Positions 1 through 12,312 of a stretch of 64,000 bases of DNA are shown here, piece after piece. The translations under genes and the position numbers were made by a program. The stretch covers positions 16,409,546-16,473,545 of the forward strand of contig NC_050469.1 of NCBI RefSeq assembly GCF_013373865.1. Reading direction: 5' to 3'. Source of the DNA: Monomorium pharaonis (taxonomy: Eukaryota; Arthropoda; Insecta; Hymenoptera; Formicidae). The notes beneath the pieces are model-generated. The model saw only the letters and a program-made list of their open reading frames with translations, did no database searches and was not told the DNA's origin. Each line of letters starts with the position of its first letter. Position 1 is the first letter of the stretch.

Positions 1-110
1 TTAACTTGTAGCAAAGAACATTTTTGCGATTTTAATTTTTTAGGATCCCAAGATTTCCACTCGTTAATTTCTTTATTTTTAACCAAGTACTAAAAATTTG
101 AAATATAAAA

Positions 111-361
111 TTAAAATATAATAAAATTTACAAATTTAATAAACATTATTTGTTGACAACTTACTGAAAATATCTCCGTTGAATTATTTGTTTGTGATAT
201 ATTTTCAGTTTCATCTTCTAATATATTGCCAACAGTATTTGTGCAATCTTCAATACAATCGGAATCAAATGGATTAAATAATCCACTTACTGTAGTTTCA
301 CCCATAATTTCTCGGGCTCGTTCGAACAACTCATTTTTTGTAAAATCCACGACACCTCCAC
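111..361 (-). CDS. Myb/SANT-like protein, exon 2 (C-terminal)
   Basis: Last exon of the minus-strand gene whose first exon lies at 7541-7814. A splice acceptor (TTTGTAG on the minus strand, AG at 363-362) precedes the exon, and the phase joins exactly to the exon 1 donor (codon split g|gt). The encoded tail, rich in Asp, Glu, Asn and Thr, ends at a stop at 111-113. I see no known domain in this part. The intron between the exons is 7.2 kb, almost entirely the gypsy element at 410-7520. The mature gene could therefore still be functional if the intron is spliced. Positions 1-110 show nothing I can call. Confidence 0.6.
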
Positions 362-409
362 CTACAAATGCAATAAAAATTTATGAAATTAAAATTTTCG
401 TTATAGTAT

Positions 410-1437
410 TGTAACGAGCCGTTCCTCCGCCACGTTAAGGCATATAGATACGAGGCCGTTACCCTCCTACCTCGTGTAGTCCCCTCCGCTTATCTCGGTC
501 TCCCCGCACATCTCCGCTCCTCTTGTCACCAAACGGGGGCTATAAAAGCCCTCCGCTGGTGATAAGGAATCAGATCTCCCCGGTCTAGCGTACTGAGCCG
601 ATCGATCCACTCAGCGAATTGAGCTGAGCATCCAGAGCACGCACTGAGTGCCAAACATAACCGCAAACCCGGCCTCCTTCACTAGCGCGCATTGAGCGCT
701 TCCTCGCGCCACGCTGTGAGTGGCAACACACCGCCCCGCTCGACACCCGGATCCCGGTACGCGTATTGAGCTACCGATCCCGACCGCACACGGGGACCCC
801 GTACTGAGGGGAAACCGCCGACGCGGAGGATCATCCACGCGGGATGATCCTCGACGATAATAACAGCTGATCGTCGAACAGCTGATCACCGTGGCTGTCG
901 AGCCGAGCTCCGCGCCGTACCGCGCAGTCGCGCACCGCCGGGACCAATCGTGACGCCGCACCGACCGACTCGGCGAATGCGAACGCCGCACCGTACCGCG
1001 CAGCCGCGACCGTAACGCCGCAGCCAATCCGGCTACCACCGCGACCGACACGAACGCCGCCACGCATTACACCGCCGCGATTACACCGCCACAAGCATTG
1101 TAATCCGTAAGACCGGCCGCTAACGCCGATCGACGCACCGACCGATACACGGACCGTACGCCCGCTGCAGCCAATCCGGCACCGAATACTCGACGCGCAC
1201 ATGCGCCCTGCGACACGCGTCGCCATAATAAATCGCCCGCGACTCGCATAGCGAGATCTTAGTTGTAAGTTATTAGAGTATCGAACTTGTACATATTAGA
1301 TAGGCATTTAGTGGAATAAATACTATTGTTAAACATATACCGCTTGCCTTCGTCATTCATTCAACCAGCCCGCCGCCCGAACCCTGAATTAACCGCGGCT
1401 ATCCGTAGCACATCATAATTGAAAATTCACGGTTACA
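410..1437 (+). repeat. 5' LTR of gypsy element 1
   Basis: It starts TGTAACGAGC and ends CACGGTTACA, and is repeated at 6490-7520. A TATA box (TATAAAAG, 541-548) sits about 130 bp in, so U3 is short and the transcribed R-U5 part is long. An AATAAA hexamer lies at 1313-1318. Several short palindromes around CAGCTGATCGTCGAACAGCTGATCA-like sequence (near 860-890) could fold in the RNA. All minus-strand reading frames across this LTR are GC-rich shadows and not genes. Confidence 0.95.
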
Positions 1438-1440
1438 AAA

Positions 1441-1458
1441 TGGCGCCCGAACAGGGAC
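1441..1458 (+). other. Primer binding site, tRNA-Lys type
   Basis: TGGCGCCCGAACAGGGAC lies three bases after the 5' LTR. This 18-mer is the complement of the conserved 3' end of tRNA-Lys(UUU), the same primer site that lentiviruses use. Identity of the tRNA is from established knowledge; the host tRNA gene is not in the window. Confidence 0.9.
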
Positions 1459-1490
1459 TGGTTGAATGAATAGGCAAAAATACCGCGATA

Positions 1491-2410
1491 ATGCCGACCA
1501 CGAGCGATAAATTCCGCGCCGACGGATCAGCCAAACGGGAGAGGATGGACGGAGGAACCACGGCCGACGACAGCAGCGCGGACGAGATAGAGACCGTCCG
1601 AGGGACCCCCCGAACACGACGCCGGGGTACCTTCTCGGACACCGCCGCACTACTCGATACCGTCCGCAAGTGGGGATGCCAGTTCGACGGAAAGGACGGC
1701 GTCGCCTTCCTAGAGCGCCTTGAGGATCTACGCCTCAGCTACGGGCTGACGCAGGCACAGTTACAACGGTGCCTTCCACTACTTTTCAAAGACCAGGCGC
1801 TACTCTGGTATCGCAACAACCGGGATGACTGGAGGAGCTGGGCGGACTTCGAAAGGGATTTCCGGCGATACTTCGTGCCCACCAGGACCCGCTTCGAACT
1901 AGAAGCCGAGATCGCCCGCCGAACTCAGGGGCCGAACGAGACCGCACGGGAGTACGTGACGGCACTCCAGACTTTGATGCGTCGCCACGGAGGGATAACC
2001 GCGGAAGACCGCCTGGAGCGCATCTATCATAACTTGCGGCCGGAATACCACCTATATGCGCGCCGCAATGACTTTCTCGACCTCCCGGGACTACTGCGGC
2101 TCACCGATGATTACGAGCGCGCCAGGCGCTATGAACGGGAATACCAACCACCGATGGGCAAGGAGAAGCCGAAGAGACCGCCGCCGCCGCCATCATCCCT
2201 GCATACGACTCCCGCGAGTGCTGCTGGGGTTGCGGGCAACGAGGACATACCCGCCGCTTCTGTAAGAGACCCCCGAAATTATTCTGCTCGCAGTGCGGGA
2301 AGGAGGGGGTGCTCACCCGGAATTGCCACGGCACGCCGGGAAACGCCAAGCAGGCCGAGGAGAACCAGGGGGCCTCCCGGTCTACCGCCAGCCCGGACAC
2401 CGGCGCGTAA
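1491..2410 (+). pseudogene. gag: gag of gypsy element 1, one internal frameshift
   Basis: The ATG is 33 bp after the primer site. Residues about 60-215 match the retrotransposon Gag capsid pattern (conserved LF..A..WY, F...F...F and A..Y...L segments). A CCHC zinc knuckle (CWGCGQRGHTRRFC) is encoded at 2222-2263, but in a different frame from the capsid part. The frame must therefore shift within the CCG run near 2175-2190. A second knuckle has Val in place of His. In the knuckle frame Gag ends at TAA 2408-2410. A one-base change in the CCG microsatellite would explain the break; a sequencing or assembly error there is also possible. Confidence 0.8.
2338..2344 (+). promoter_or_regulatory. -1 ribosomal frameshift heptamer GGGAAAC (gag-pol)
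   Basis: G GGA AAC is in the correct register of the nucleocapsid (knuckle) frame, and slipping back one base enters the pol frame exactly. The heptamer is a well-known retroviral slippery sequence (used at the gag-pro junction of simian type D retroviruses). Complementary segments AGGCC and GGCCT follow within about 40 bases and could form the stimulatory stem. Gag would otherwise end 66 bases downstream. Confidence 0.7.
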
Positions 2411-5400
2411 GAGCCCAGCTGCCGAGCATCAGCCCCCGCAACGAAACGACCGATCCGCGACCATGGGGGACGATCGAGATCGCCGGGCAACAACACGACG
2501 CCCTGCTGGATTGCGGCGCAATCCTTTCATACGTGGCCGAGGATACCGCCGAACGCATACGACCGTATGCCCAAGTCCGCCGCATCACCGCCGCCGTGCA
2601 ACTGGCCGATGGACGAACCGGCCGAATCAACGAGGAAATGCGCGTCCAAATACGCCTGGGGCACTACTGCGGACTACAGACCTTCCATGTGTTGCCAGGG
2701 CTGACCTCCACCGTGATCGCCGGCGTCCACCTGCTGCGCAAAGCCGGGTTCCGCTGGAGCCTTCCTACGATCGCCGCCTTACGGTCCGCCGAAACATCGA
2801 CCGCCGAAACATCGACCGCCGAACCAACCGCCGGACTTACCGCCTGCTCCGATGAACAAAACACGGAACTGCAAGCATTGCTGGACGAGTTTTTGCCGAA
2901 ATTCACACAACTAAGAGGCACCACGCCGCTCACCGAACACCGCATCCGCCTGAAGAGTGACCAGGAACCGATACGGCAGCGATACCGAACATTTAACCCC
3001 GCTCTACAGGGAATCATTGACAAAGAGATCGACGAGATGCTGCACGAAGGACACATCGAGCCTACCAGCAGTCCCTGGAATTCCGGCGTGGTCTTGGCGA
3101 AGAAGAAAGACGGACGGTACCGCTTCTGCATTGACTTTCGTAAGGTCAACGAAGTCACGGTACGAGATGCCTACCCGCTACCACCAGTGCAACACATTCT
3201 CGACCAACTACGAGAAGCCCGTTTCTTATCAACCATCGACCTTAAGAACGGGTACTGGCAAGTCGCCCTGCACCCGGACAGCCGACCAATGACCGCCTTC
3301 GCCATACCGGGAAGAGGACAATTCCGTTTCACAGTGATGCCCTTCGGACTCCACGCCGCACCAGCTACATTCCAGCGACTACTGGACCGCGTTATCGGCC
3401 CGGACATGGAACCGCGAGCCTTCGCCTACCTCGACGACATAGTGCTCGGAAGGACATTTAACGAACACCTCCGCAATCTCCGCGAGGTACTGCAACGGTT
3501 GCTAGACGCAAACCTGAAGATCAACACGGACAAGTGCCACTTCGCGCGGCCCAACCTAAGGTATCTCGGACACGTCGTCGACCAGGAGGGACTAAGAACC
3601 GACCCGGACAAGGTAAAGGCCATTATGGACATCCCGCCGCCCGCCTCCCTACCGGCCCTTCGACGATTTCTGGGAATGACTTCCTGGTACCGCCGCTTCA
3701 TACCCAACATAGCAACACTGGCCGCACCGTTAAACGACCTCCTCCGGAAAAACAGACGATGGGAGTGGACCGCCAGCCAACAACGGGCCTTCGAAAACAT
3801 ACGAAACAACCTCGCCTCCGCACCAGTACTGCATTGCCCGGACTTCTCGGCCACCTTCGTTCTACAGACGGACGCCAGCGACGCGGGGCTGGGGGCAGTC
3901 CTAACCCAGACGATCGAGGGACAGGAGCGCGTGGTTGCGTATGCAAGCAGAGCACTGAGGCAACCCGAGAAGCACTATTCCGCAACCGAAAAAGAATGCC
4001 TCGCGGTCGTATGGGGCATAGAGAAAATGCGACCGTACCTGGAGGGATACCGGTTCCGCGTCATCACCGACCATTTCTCTCTCCGCTGGCTCCGCTCGCT
4101 GGAAAACCCGACCGGCCGCCTGGCACGATGGGCAGTGGCCCTACAACAACACGACTTCGAGGTAGAGTACCGGAAAGGCGCCCTGAATTACGTGCCCGAC
4201 GCCTTGTCGCGTCAGCCCCTAGAGGAGGGGGAGGATGAAGAGGAGAACGACGACACCGGACAAGCACTGGCAGCCGTGATACCGACATGCAAGTGGCACC
4301 AGCGTACGATGCAGACCGTTCGAGAAAAACCAGATAAGCTGCCAGACTACTCAATACAGAATGGCAACCTATATCGCCACTTTCACGAGCGTCATTTCAC
4401 CGATGACAACGAGGAGCCAACCGCATGGAAGCTCTGCGTGCCGCAACAACAGAGACAAGAAGTCTTGAAGGAATGTCACGACGCCCCTACCGCCGGCCAC
4501 CTGGGGATCGCAAAGACATTGGCCCGACTGGCACAAAAATACTACTGGCCAGGGATGTTTCGACAGGCAACACAATACGTCCGCCGCTGCACGAACTGCC
4601 GGGAGCATAAACCATCACAGCAACAAACGGCCGGACGCATGCACCACGCCAGTGTGGATGCACCTAACGTGGTCATAGCCATCGACCTCATAGGGCCGCT
4701 ACCAAGATCCTCCGAAGGGCACACCTGGATCCTAGTGTGCCAAGACGTTTTTACAAAATAGCTAACGACGAAGCCACTACGGCAAGCCACCGCCACCGCC
4801 GTGACAAGGGCCGTCGAGAAGGAAATAATACTGCAACACGGATGCCCCCGCCGGATCATCACGGACAACGGCCGCCAGTTCATCAGCCGCGAATTCACGG
4901 ACCTACTCGCGCAAGCCGGCATCGATCATCGAAAAACGCCGCCATACTCACCGCAATGCAATCCGGTCGAGCGAGCCAATAGAACGCTCAAAGCGATGGT
5001 CGCGCAATTCGTCGACCAAAACCACCGCCACTGGGACCGCCATCTACCGCAACTAACGTTCGCCGCCAACACCGCCGTTCACGAAAGCACCGGGTATACA
5101 TCAGCGATGCTCACATATGGCCACGAACTTACCGCACCCGGCACGCTACGAGCCAGGACCGAACAAACCCTGGAAGAGGACCTGCCAGCCGGCCGACCTA
5201 CCGCGCGGGCGCAACAAATTCGAAAATTGCGCGACCGATTTGAAATCGCCACGCGCCGTCAGGAAGAAGCAACCGCACGGCAAGCCCAATATTACAATCT
5301 GCGAAGGCGCGACTGGAGACCCGAGATCGGTCAGCAAGTCTACCGCCGCGAACATCCGCTCTCCAACGCGCAGGAAAACTTCGCGGGAAAGTTGGCGCCT

Positions 5401-5529
5401 CGATACACCGGGCCGTACACAGTCGACCGCCACATATCACCTGTCATCGTGCGACTCCGCGACAATAACAACAAGATTTTGGGAACCGTACACGTAAAGG
5501 ACTTGAAGGAGAGTCCGGACACCGAATAA
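2345..5529 (+). pseudogene. pol: pol of gypsy element 1 (PR-RT-RNaseH-IN) with one in-frame TAG
   Basis: Domains in order: aspartic protease around 2500-2740 (LLDCGA, with Cys where Ser or Thr is usual); reverse transcriptase about 2890-3600 with YLDD at about 3426-3440; RNase H about 3840-4210 (QTDASD, ATEKE, ending in DALSRQ); integrase zinc domain (H..H...C..C) about 4470-4610; catalytic core with AIDLIGP, TDNGRQF and NPVERAN; and a C-terminal GPY/F-like segment near 5395-5420. A single TAG at 4759-4761 interrupts the integrase core just after FTK, where family members carry a Trp. The frame is otherwise open on both sides. The start is given as the frameshift site; there is no need for a separate ATG. 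Confidence 0.92.
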
Positions 5530-5559
5530 CAACAGAAACGGAGGGTATAAAAAGGCGCG

Positions 5560-6435
5560 ATGAGCCCACCAGATCAGAAAGGGAGTAGCCGAAGCAGCAA
5601 GATACCAAAGCAGAAGAGCTCCCTTCGAGACCGTCTCGCCCGAGCCATTGCCGGACCTCCTCGGATCCCGACAAGCAGCCGACCGTTCGAGGCATCCACA
5701 CGGCCAACGGCACGCGACCAACGGCGCGACAACGATCCGCTCAACACCGCCGCACCAGCTCCGGCCCCGGCTCCGACACCACCATCCGGACCATGCCGAC
5801 CGGCAGTAGCCCGCCAGCGAACCACGTGCTCGCGCCAAGAGCGCCTATACGCCGGAACGTCAACCGTCACCGACAACGGGCGGAGTGTATTGCTCGCCAC
5901 ATTCGGGTTCACGTTGTCGGACCTGGACGACGACGACGACGATGGAACCGCCGCACCGGAGGAGCGCACGACACCCGCGTCGATGCCTGACATCGCAGCG
6001 TTGCGCATCGAGGAGCCCGGCCCCACCGCTCCGCCAAGCAGAGAGGCCGCACCGGCCGTACCACCGCCCGCTCCGACACCAGGGCTTGCGCCGCCGTCTA
6101 CCGCTGCCGAAACAACCCCAGCTGCGCCTGCACAGCCGTTGCTGCCGACACCGCCACCGACGCCGCCCGCGACAACCGGGTATTTCACCCGGCCACAGCC
6201 GATATCAACGCCGACCGGGTACTTCACCCGGCCACCATCGACACCGCCGCCACCAGCAACCGCACCGTCGACGTCACCGACCTCACCGTCCGCCGAACGA
6301 TTCGTCATCCCCGGAGACATCCTGCGGACCATCCCGTGGGAGCGCATACCGCCAGGCCGCCGCTACCGTCACCAGGCCCTCGGACGCCGTATCGTGATAA
6401 AACACCAGCTCGACGGGTCTTGGTATATTCATTAA
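5560..6435 (+). CDS. Third ORF of gypsy element 1, proline-rich protein of unknown function
   Basis: The 291-codon ORF starts 30 bp after the pol stop and ends 54 bp before the 3' LTR, where env sits in other gypsy elements. It has no signal peptide, furin site or transmembrane segment, so it is not an ordinary Env. The first 50 residues are Ser/Lys/Arg-rich. The middle is Pro/Ala/Thr-rich with an acidic run (DDDDDD at about 5924-5944) and two GYFTRP repeats. The last 50 residues (from FVIPGDI) look folded and basic. I do not recognise it. It is uninterrupted although gag and pol both carry lesions. TATAAAAA occurs at 5546-5553, too near the ATG to be an obvious promoter. Confidence 0.6.
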   Translation: MSPPDQKGSSRSSKIPKQKSSLRDRLARAIAGPPRIPTSSRPFEASTRPTARDQRRDNDPLNTAAPAPAPAPTPPSGPCRPAVARQRTTCSRQERLYAGTSTVTDNGRSVLLATFGFTLSDLDDDDDDGTAAPEERTTPASMPDIAALRIEEPGPTAPPSREAAPAVPPPAPTPGLAPPSTAAETTPAAPAQPLLPTPPPTPPATTGYFTRPQPISTPTGYFTRPPSTPPPPATAPSTSPTSPSAERFVIPGDILRTIPWERIPPGRRYRHQALGRRIVIKHQLDGSWYIH

Positions 6436-6489
6436 ATAAAGCATCCGTTTTTCATTGTACATAGGGACGGGGTCTGCCGAGGGGGAGGT

Positions 6490-7520
6490 GTAACGAGCCG
6501 TTCCTCCGCCACGTTAAGGCATATAGATACGAGGCCGTTACCCTCCTACCTCGTGTAGTCCCCTCCGCTTATCTCGGTCTCCCCGCACATCTCCGCTCCT
6601 CTTGTCACCAAACGGGGGCTATAAAAGCCCTCCGCTGGTGATAAGGAATCAGATCTCCCCGGTCTAGCGTACTGAGCCGACCGATCCACTCAGCGAATTG
6701 AGCTGAGCATCCAGAGCACGCACTGAGTGTCAAACATAACCGCAAACCCGGCCTCCTTTACTAGCGCGCATTGAGCGCTTCCTCGCGCCACGCTGTGAGT
6801 GGCAACACACCGCCCCGCTCGACACCCGGATCCCGGTACGCGTATTGAGCTACCGATCCCGACCGCACACGGGGACCCCGTACTGAGGGGAAACCGCCGA
6901 CGCGGAGGATCATTCATGCGGGATGATCCTCGACGATAATAACAGCTGATCGTCGAACAGCTGATCACCGTGGCTGTCGAGCCGAGCTCCGCGCCATACC
7001 GCGCAGTCGCGCACCGCCGGGACCAATCGTGACGCCGCACCGACCGACTCGGCGAATGCGAACGCCGCACCGTACCGCGCAGCCGCGACCGTAACGCCGC
7101 AGCCAATCCGGCTACCACCGCGACCGACACGAACGCTGCCACGCATTACACCGCCGCGATTACACCGCCACGAGCATTGTAATCCGTAAGACCGGCCGCT
7201 AACGCCGATCGACGCACCGACCGATACATGGGCCATACGCCCGCCGCAGCGGGCCAATCCGGCACCGAATACTCGACGCGCACATGCGCCCTGCGACACG
7301 CGTCGCCATAATAAATCGCCCGCGACTCGCATAGCGAGATCTTAGTTGTAAGTTATTAGAGTAGGGAACTTGTACATATTAGATAGGCATTTAGTGGAAT
7401 AATTACTATTGTTAAACATATACCGCTTGCCTTCGTCATTCATTCAACCAGCCCGCCGCCCGAACCCTGAATTAACCGCGGCTATCCGTAGCACATCATA
7501 ATTGAAAATTCACGGTTACA
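6490..7520 (+). repeat. 3' LTR of gypsy element 1, with polypurine tract just upstream
   Basis: It matches the 5' LTR and ends at CACGGTTACA followed by the GTAT duplication. The purine tract GAGGGGGAGG lies at about 6479-6488. TATAAAA is at 6620-6626. The AATAAA of the 5' copy reads AATAAT here (about 7399-7404), so the signal expected to end the element's own transcript has changed. Confidence 0.95.
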
Positions 7521-7540
7521 GTATTAATAAATAAATTTAC

Positions 7541-7814
7541 CTGTTTTGTAACTTTCACGCTTTTGTGTTGCGCAGTATTTCCTTGTTTCTCTTTTTATAT
7601 TGTCCCAACAAAGACGTAAACTTTTTTCAGATCTAATAATTGCTCTGTTCTTATTGTACTCAATTGTTATATTTGTCCATGCCTCTTCTTTTTGTAAAGT
7701 ATTTATATTGTCGGTTATTTTATTTTCGATTATGTGACGATGTAAAAAAATTAAATTTAATAAATCATTTTTCTCAGAAATTGTAAAATTTCTTGTTCGT
7801 TGCATATTCTGCAA
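7541..7814 (-). CDS. Myb/SANT-like DNA-binding domain protein, exon 1
   Basis: Residues 4-85 match the Myb/SANT-like (zeste-type) DNA-binding domain: FTISEKNDLLNLI at the first helix, a central W in EAWTNITIEYN, and LCWDNIKRETRK at the recognition helix. Such domains bind DNA and occur in host transcription regulators and in the helper protein of Harbinger transposons. The exon ends at a donor, CAG|GTAAAT, at 7541/7540. Its phase matches the acceptor at 361, giving a protein of about 175 residues. A short LTR-flanked insertion in an intron is usually tolerated. Whether this is a host gene or part of a transposon I cannot tell. Confidence 0.65.
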
Positions 7815-8382
7815 ATTATTAATTATTTATTTATTAAATAATTATAATTTAATCGCTTTTTTAAATCTATTCAAATAAATTTTTTATTATTGAAATATAG
7901 TTACATCGGGTATGGGTCCAACGTGCTATTATATCAATTATATCTAATATTGCGTTAATAATTAAAAATAAGGAGTAAAAAGAATAAGTCAAATAAGTTA
8001 AAAATAAGATAAAAGTTATTTATTTAATATATGAATGTTTCAAACAATTCTTGTTGAAAAGTTCTTACTAATAAATGAATTTTTCCTCAAGATAGAATAG
8101 AAAATTCTGTTAAGATATAGTATATGTATAAATTCTGTTGAAATATAATGTAAACATAAATTTCGGGTATGTACTTACACTGTACATTTTTTTACACGCA
8201 TCGCTATCATTGGTGTTCATATTATTAATACTACGTTAACTACATGATAAAATAACGAAATAGGTTAGACTAATATCGCCTCGTCAGAGGTAAAATTGGT
8301 CACACTGGATTATATTCTCAAGTATTCTCAAGTTGGCAACCTTTTAATCAACGATTAAGTTGATCAGAGCTTGGTGCAAGTG
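7815..8382. other. AT-rich gap; probable upstream region of the Myb/SANT gene
   Basis: No ORF, repeat or RNA recognised. On the minus strand it lies upstream of the Myb/SANT start codon. At its right edge the sequence passes without any 28S rDNA into the 5' end of R2 copy 1, so the rDNA that should flank this R2 on its left is missing. Confidence 0.4.
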
Positions 8383-8724
8383 GCCCTAAGCCTCTCACAA
8401 ACAAGTCACCCAGCTATCTCCTCGTGGTAACTCCGATAACGCTCCGATTCGTCGGGCGGCTGAATGCTGTGGTGGCGTCCTAGGACACTGGGGTTGCCAG
8501 CCCCTTTGTTCGTATTAGTTAGCTCAAATACTAGGAATAAGCCTCGGATGGATAATAACCTCGGGCCATCTGGCCTTAGGGGTCCAACTAGTGTTAGGAG
8601 AAGGGCCGCAGCCGTTCCCTCTGGGGCGGCGGCGAGCCGAGACTATCTTTGCGAATTTCCGGAATGCGATAGGTCCTTTGATACGGCAACCGGACGAGGT
8701 TTACATCATCGCAAGGCTCACCCT
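8383..8724 (+). pseudogene. R2 non-LTR retrotransposon copy 1, 5' part
   Basis: The leader (8383-8547) is closely similar to 40214-40383 of R2 copy 2. The ORF encodes the R2 N-terminal C2H2 finger (CEFPECDRSFDTATGRGLHHRKAH). An open frame runs from 8464, and the ATG at 8548 is the usual-looking start; upstream in-frame residues are also conserved between the two copies. The ORF is cut at 8724 by the LTR element. When that element and one CCCT are removed, the frame resumes at 36143 with EWYDS, exactly as in copy 2. Confidence 0.85.
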
Positions 8725-9304
8725 TGTTGTGAGCGTTTGCTCGTTTTGGGAATTCTTTCCCGTCGGTAGTTGGGATTCGTCCTGCCTTAAGGGTTAGGAC
8801 CCAAAGGGTGAAGGTTCGGCTCGGTGTATGAGAGAAAAGAAGATGCTTCTTACTTGCTTGTTCGTTGTCTTTATTTCTTTCTCTTGCGCTTACAGTCAGC
8901 TGTGTTGATGTCACGTAACACTTGCGATAATGTTTACGGTATGCGACGATGCTCGGTCGCTGTTATGATACTCTCCGCTCGGTCACGGTGTGGTCGCGTT
9001 TATATATTATGATATCTGGCGCAATTTCGGGGGCCAGTGACCGGGCGTCGGTAGCTTCCGCGAGGCTAAGCGTTTCGACATCGGAACGCGGTAGCCTTGC
9101 GGTTTGATTTTGCAGCATAGAGCCTATTTCTGGGGCAATGCAGACTGCTTCCGAGCGCGCTGTTGTAATCTCACGGAAGTTGCTTGGGACTTCCGTGAGC
9201 GCGGCGGATTCTTGTGCGTCTTTCGAAAGAGGTGCTTCTTGCAACGTCTTTCGAAAGATGCGTGTCGCAATTATAATAGATATGGTTGTAATCGGCTTAC
9301 AACA
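8725..9304 (-). repeat. 3' LTR of errantivirus-like element (plus purine tract 9305-9319)
   Basis: On the plus strand it reads TGTTGTGAGC...GGCTTACAACA and is matched by 35565-36138 with scattered differences and a 6-bp length difference. The adjoining plus-strand TCCCTCCCCC (9305-9314) is a polypurine tract on the minus strand, which fixes the orientation. Confidence 0.92.
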
Positions 9305-9344
9305 TCCCTCCCCCGTTAGATAAGAAAACGAGGGTGCGATGTTT

Positions 9345-9924
9345 TCGCTTACAGCTTTGTTCTCAGATGACAACCTGCTTTGTTAGGCCTTGGTGGTTTG
9401 CTAGTTTGTTTTGTATATATTATGTAAATCATGATGGCTATTATGATTAAGGCGGTAACGCCGCTGGTTGTCATTGGATATATGAATTGTTTTTTCCGGA
9501 AGAACGGCTCTTGGTCACTCTCCAGTTCTTATTTAATTTTTTCTAAACTCATTTTTAGGTATCCGAAATCGTGTGGGTTGTCAGAAATTTTTCTCAAGTG
9601 TATACTGTCTGTGTGGTTATCTAAAGGAATTTCGTGTATCATTGTAATATTTATCCTAGGCATGTATGTGTCTAGGATTTTAGAACTGATAGTTTTGTGT
9701 GGTTTAATAATTAGTTCAGTTGTAACTATCTTGCAATCTTTGTTTATAATTATTTTCCCGGTATTGTTTATCATTTCTTTACCTTCGGGATGGTCTAGGC
9801 ATTTTATACTAATTTCTTCGGGTTTTGCTGTAGAGTACAACCAAGAGTCGTGAGTCTTAATCCAAATTGCGCATTCGCTTATGATATGGTTTATATTACA
9901 GTGTAGGTTGCGATTGTGTATATA
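9345..9924 (-). pseudogene. env: env, C-terminal piece with transmembrane anchor
   Basis: This is the membrane-proximal part of the Env-like protein. Several Cys, Asn and Thr codons precede a TAA at 9529-9531. Beyond the stop the same frame continues through a hydrophobic anchor (TALIIMAIMIYIIY, about 9420-9465) and a short basic tail ending at about 9349. Upstream the frame is cut at 9924 by the foldback element and resumes at 12197 (…NAICEVQIY). The TAA and the insertions make it non-functional. Confidence 0.7.
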
Positions 9925-12192
<2,268 letters not shown>

Positions 12193-12196
12193 TATA

Positions 12197-12312
12197 TTTG
12201 TACTTCGCAGATCGCATTCGAGTTTATCTTATTTATCGCATGCGTCGCCTCACATATATGTTCGGTGTTTATTTTATTACATCCTCGCAGGTCGATTTCG
12301 CTGATAGTTAGG
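12197..12312 (-). pseudogene. env: env, middle piece
   Basis: A short in-frame stretch with Cys residues (…IDLRGCNKINTEHICEA…) links the env N-terminal piece, which stops making sense below about 14097, to the C-terminal piece at 9924. The Cys spacing and the continuity across the foldback TA duplication support the join. Confidence 0.6.

Larger units (their letters stand above)
410..7520 (+). mobile_element. Ty3/gypsy LTR retrotransposon, complete, inserted in Myb/SANT intron
   Basis: The element is bounded by TG...CA LTRs of 1028 and 1031 bp. It is flanked by a 4-bp target duplication GTAT (406-409 and 7521-7524). It has a primer binding site for tRNA-Lys, a gag ORF, a pol ORF (protease, reverse transcriptase, RNase H, integrase), a third ORF and a purine tract before the 3' LTR. 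The two LTRs differ at roughly 15-20 positions by eye, so the insertion is fairly recent but not brand new. It cannot be fully autonomous as read: gag has a frameshift and pol one in-frame TAG. A solo LTR of the same family lies inverted at 42861-43881, so the family has been active repeatedly at this locus. Confidence 0.95.

Noticed and set aside
611..1249. Overlapping minus-strand ORFs up to 150 codons in the LTR, repeated at 6690-7332 and 43065-43553
   Set aside because: They are GC-rich open frames within LTR copies, Arg/Val/Gly-rich in several frames at once, without start context or homology; shadows of repeat composition.
5546..5553. TATAAAAA just before the third ORF as a subgenomic promoter
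   Set aside because: Only about 14 bp from the ATG, so initiation at the usual distance would fall inside the ORF; left as a curiosity.
5574..6347. 257-codon minus-strand ORF opposite the third ORF of gypsy element 1
   Set aside because: Gly/Ala/Val-rich complement of a Pro/Ala/Thr-rich ORF; expected from codon complementarity.
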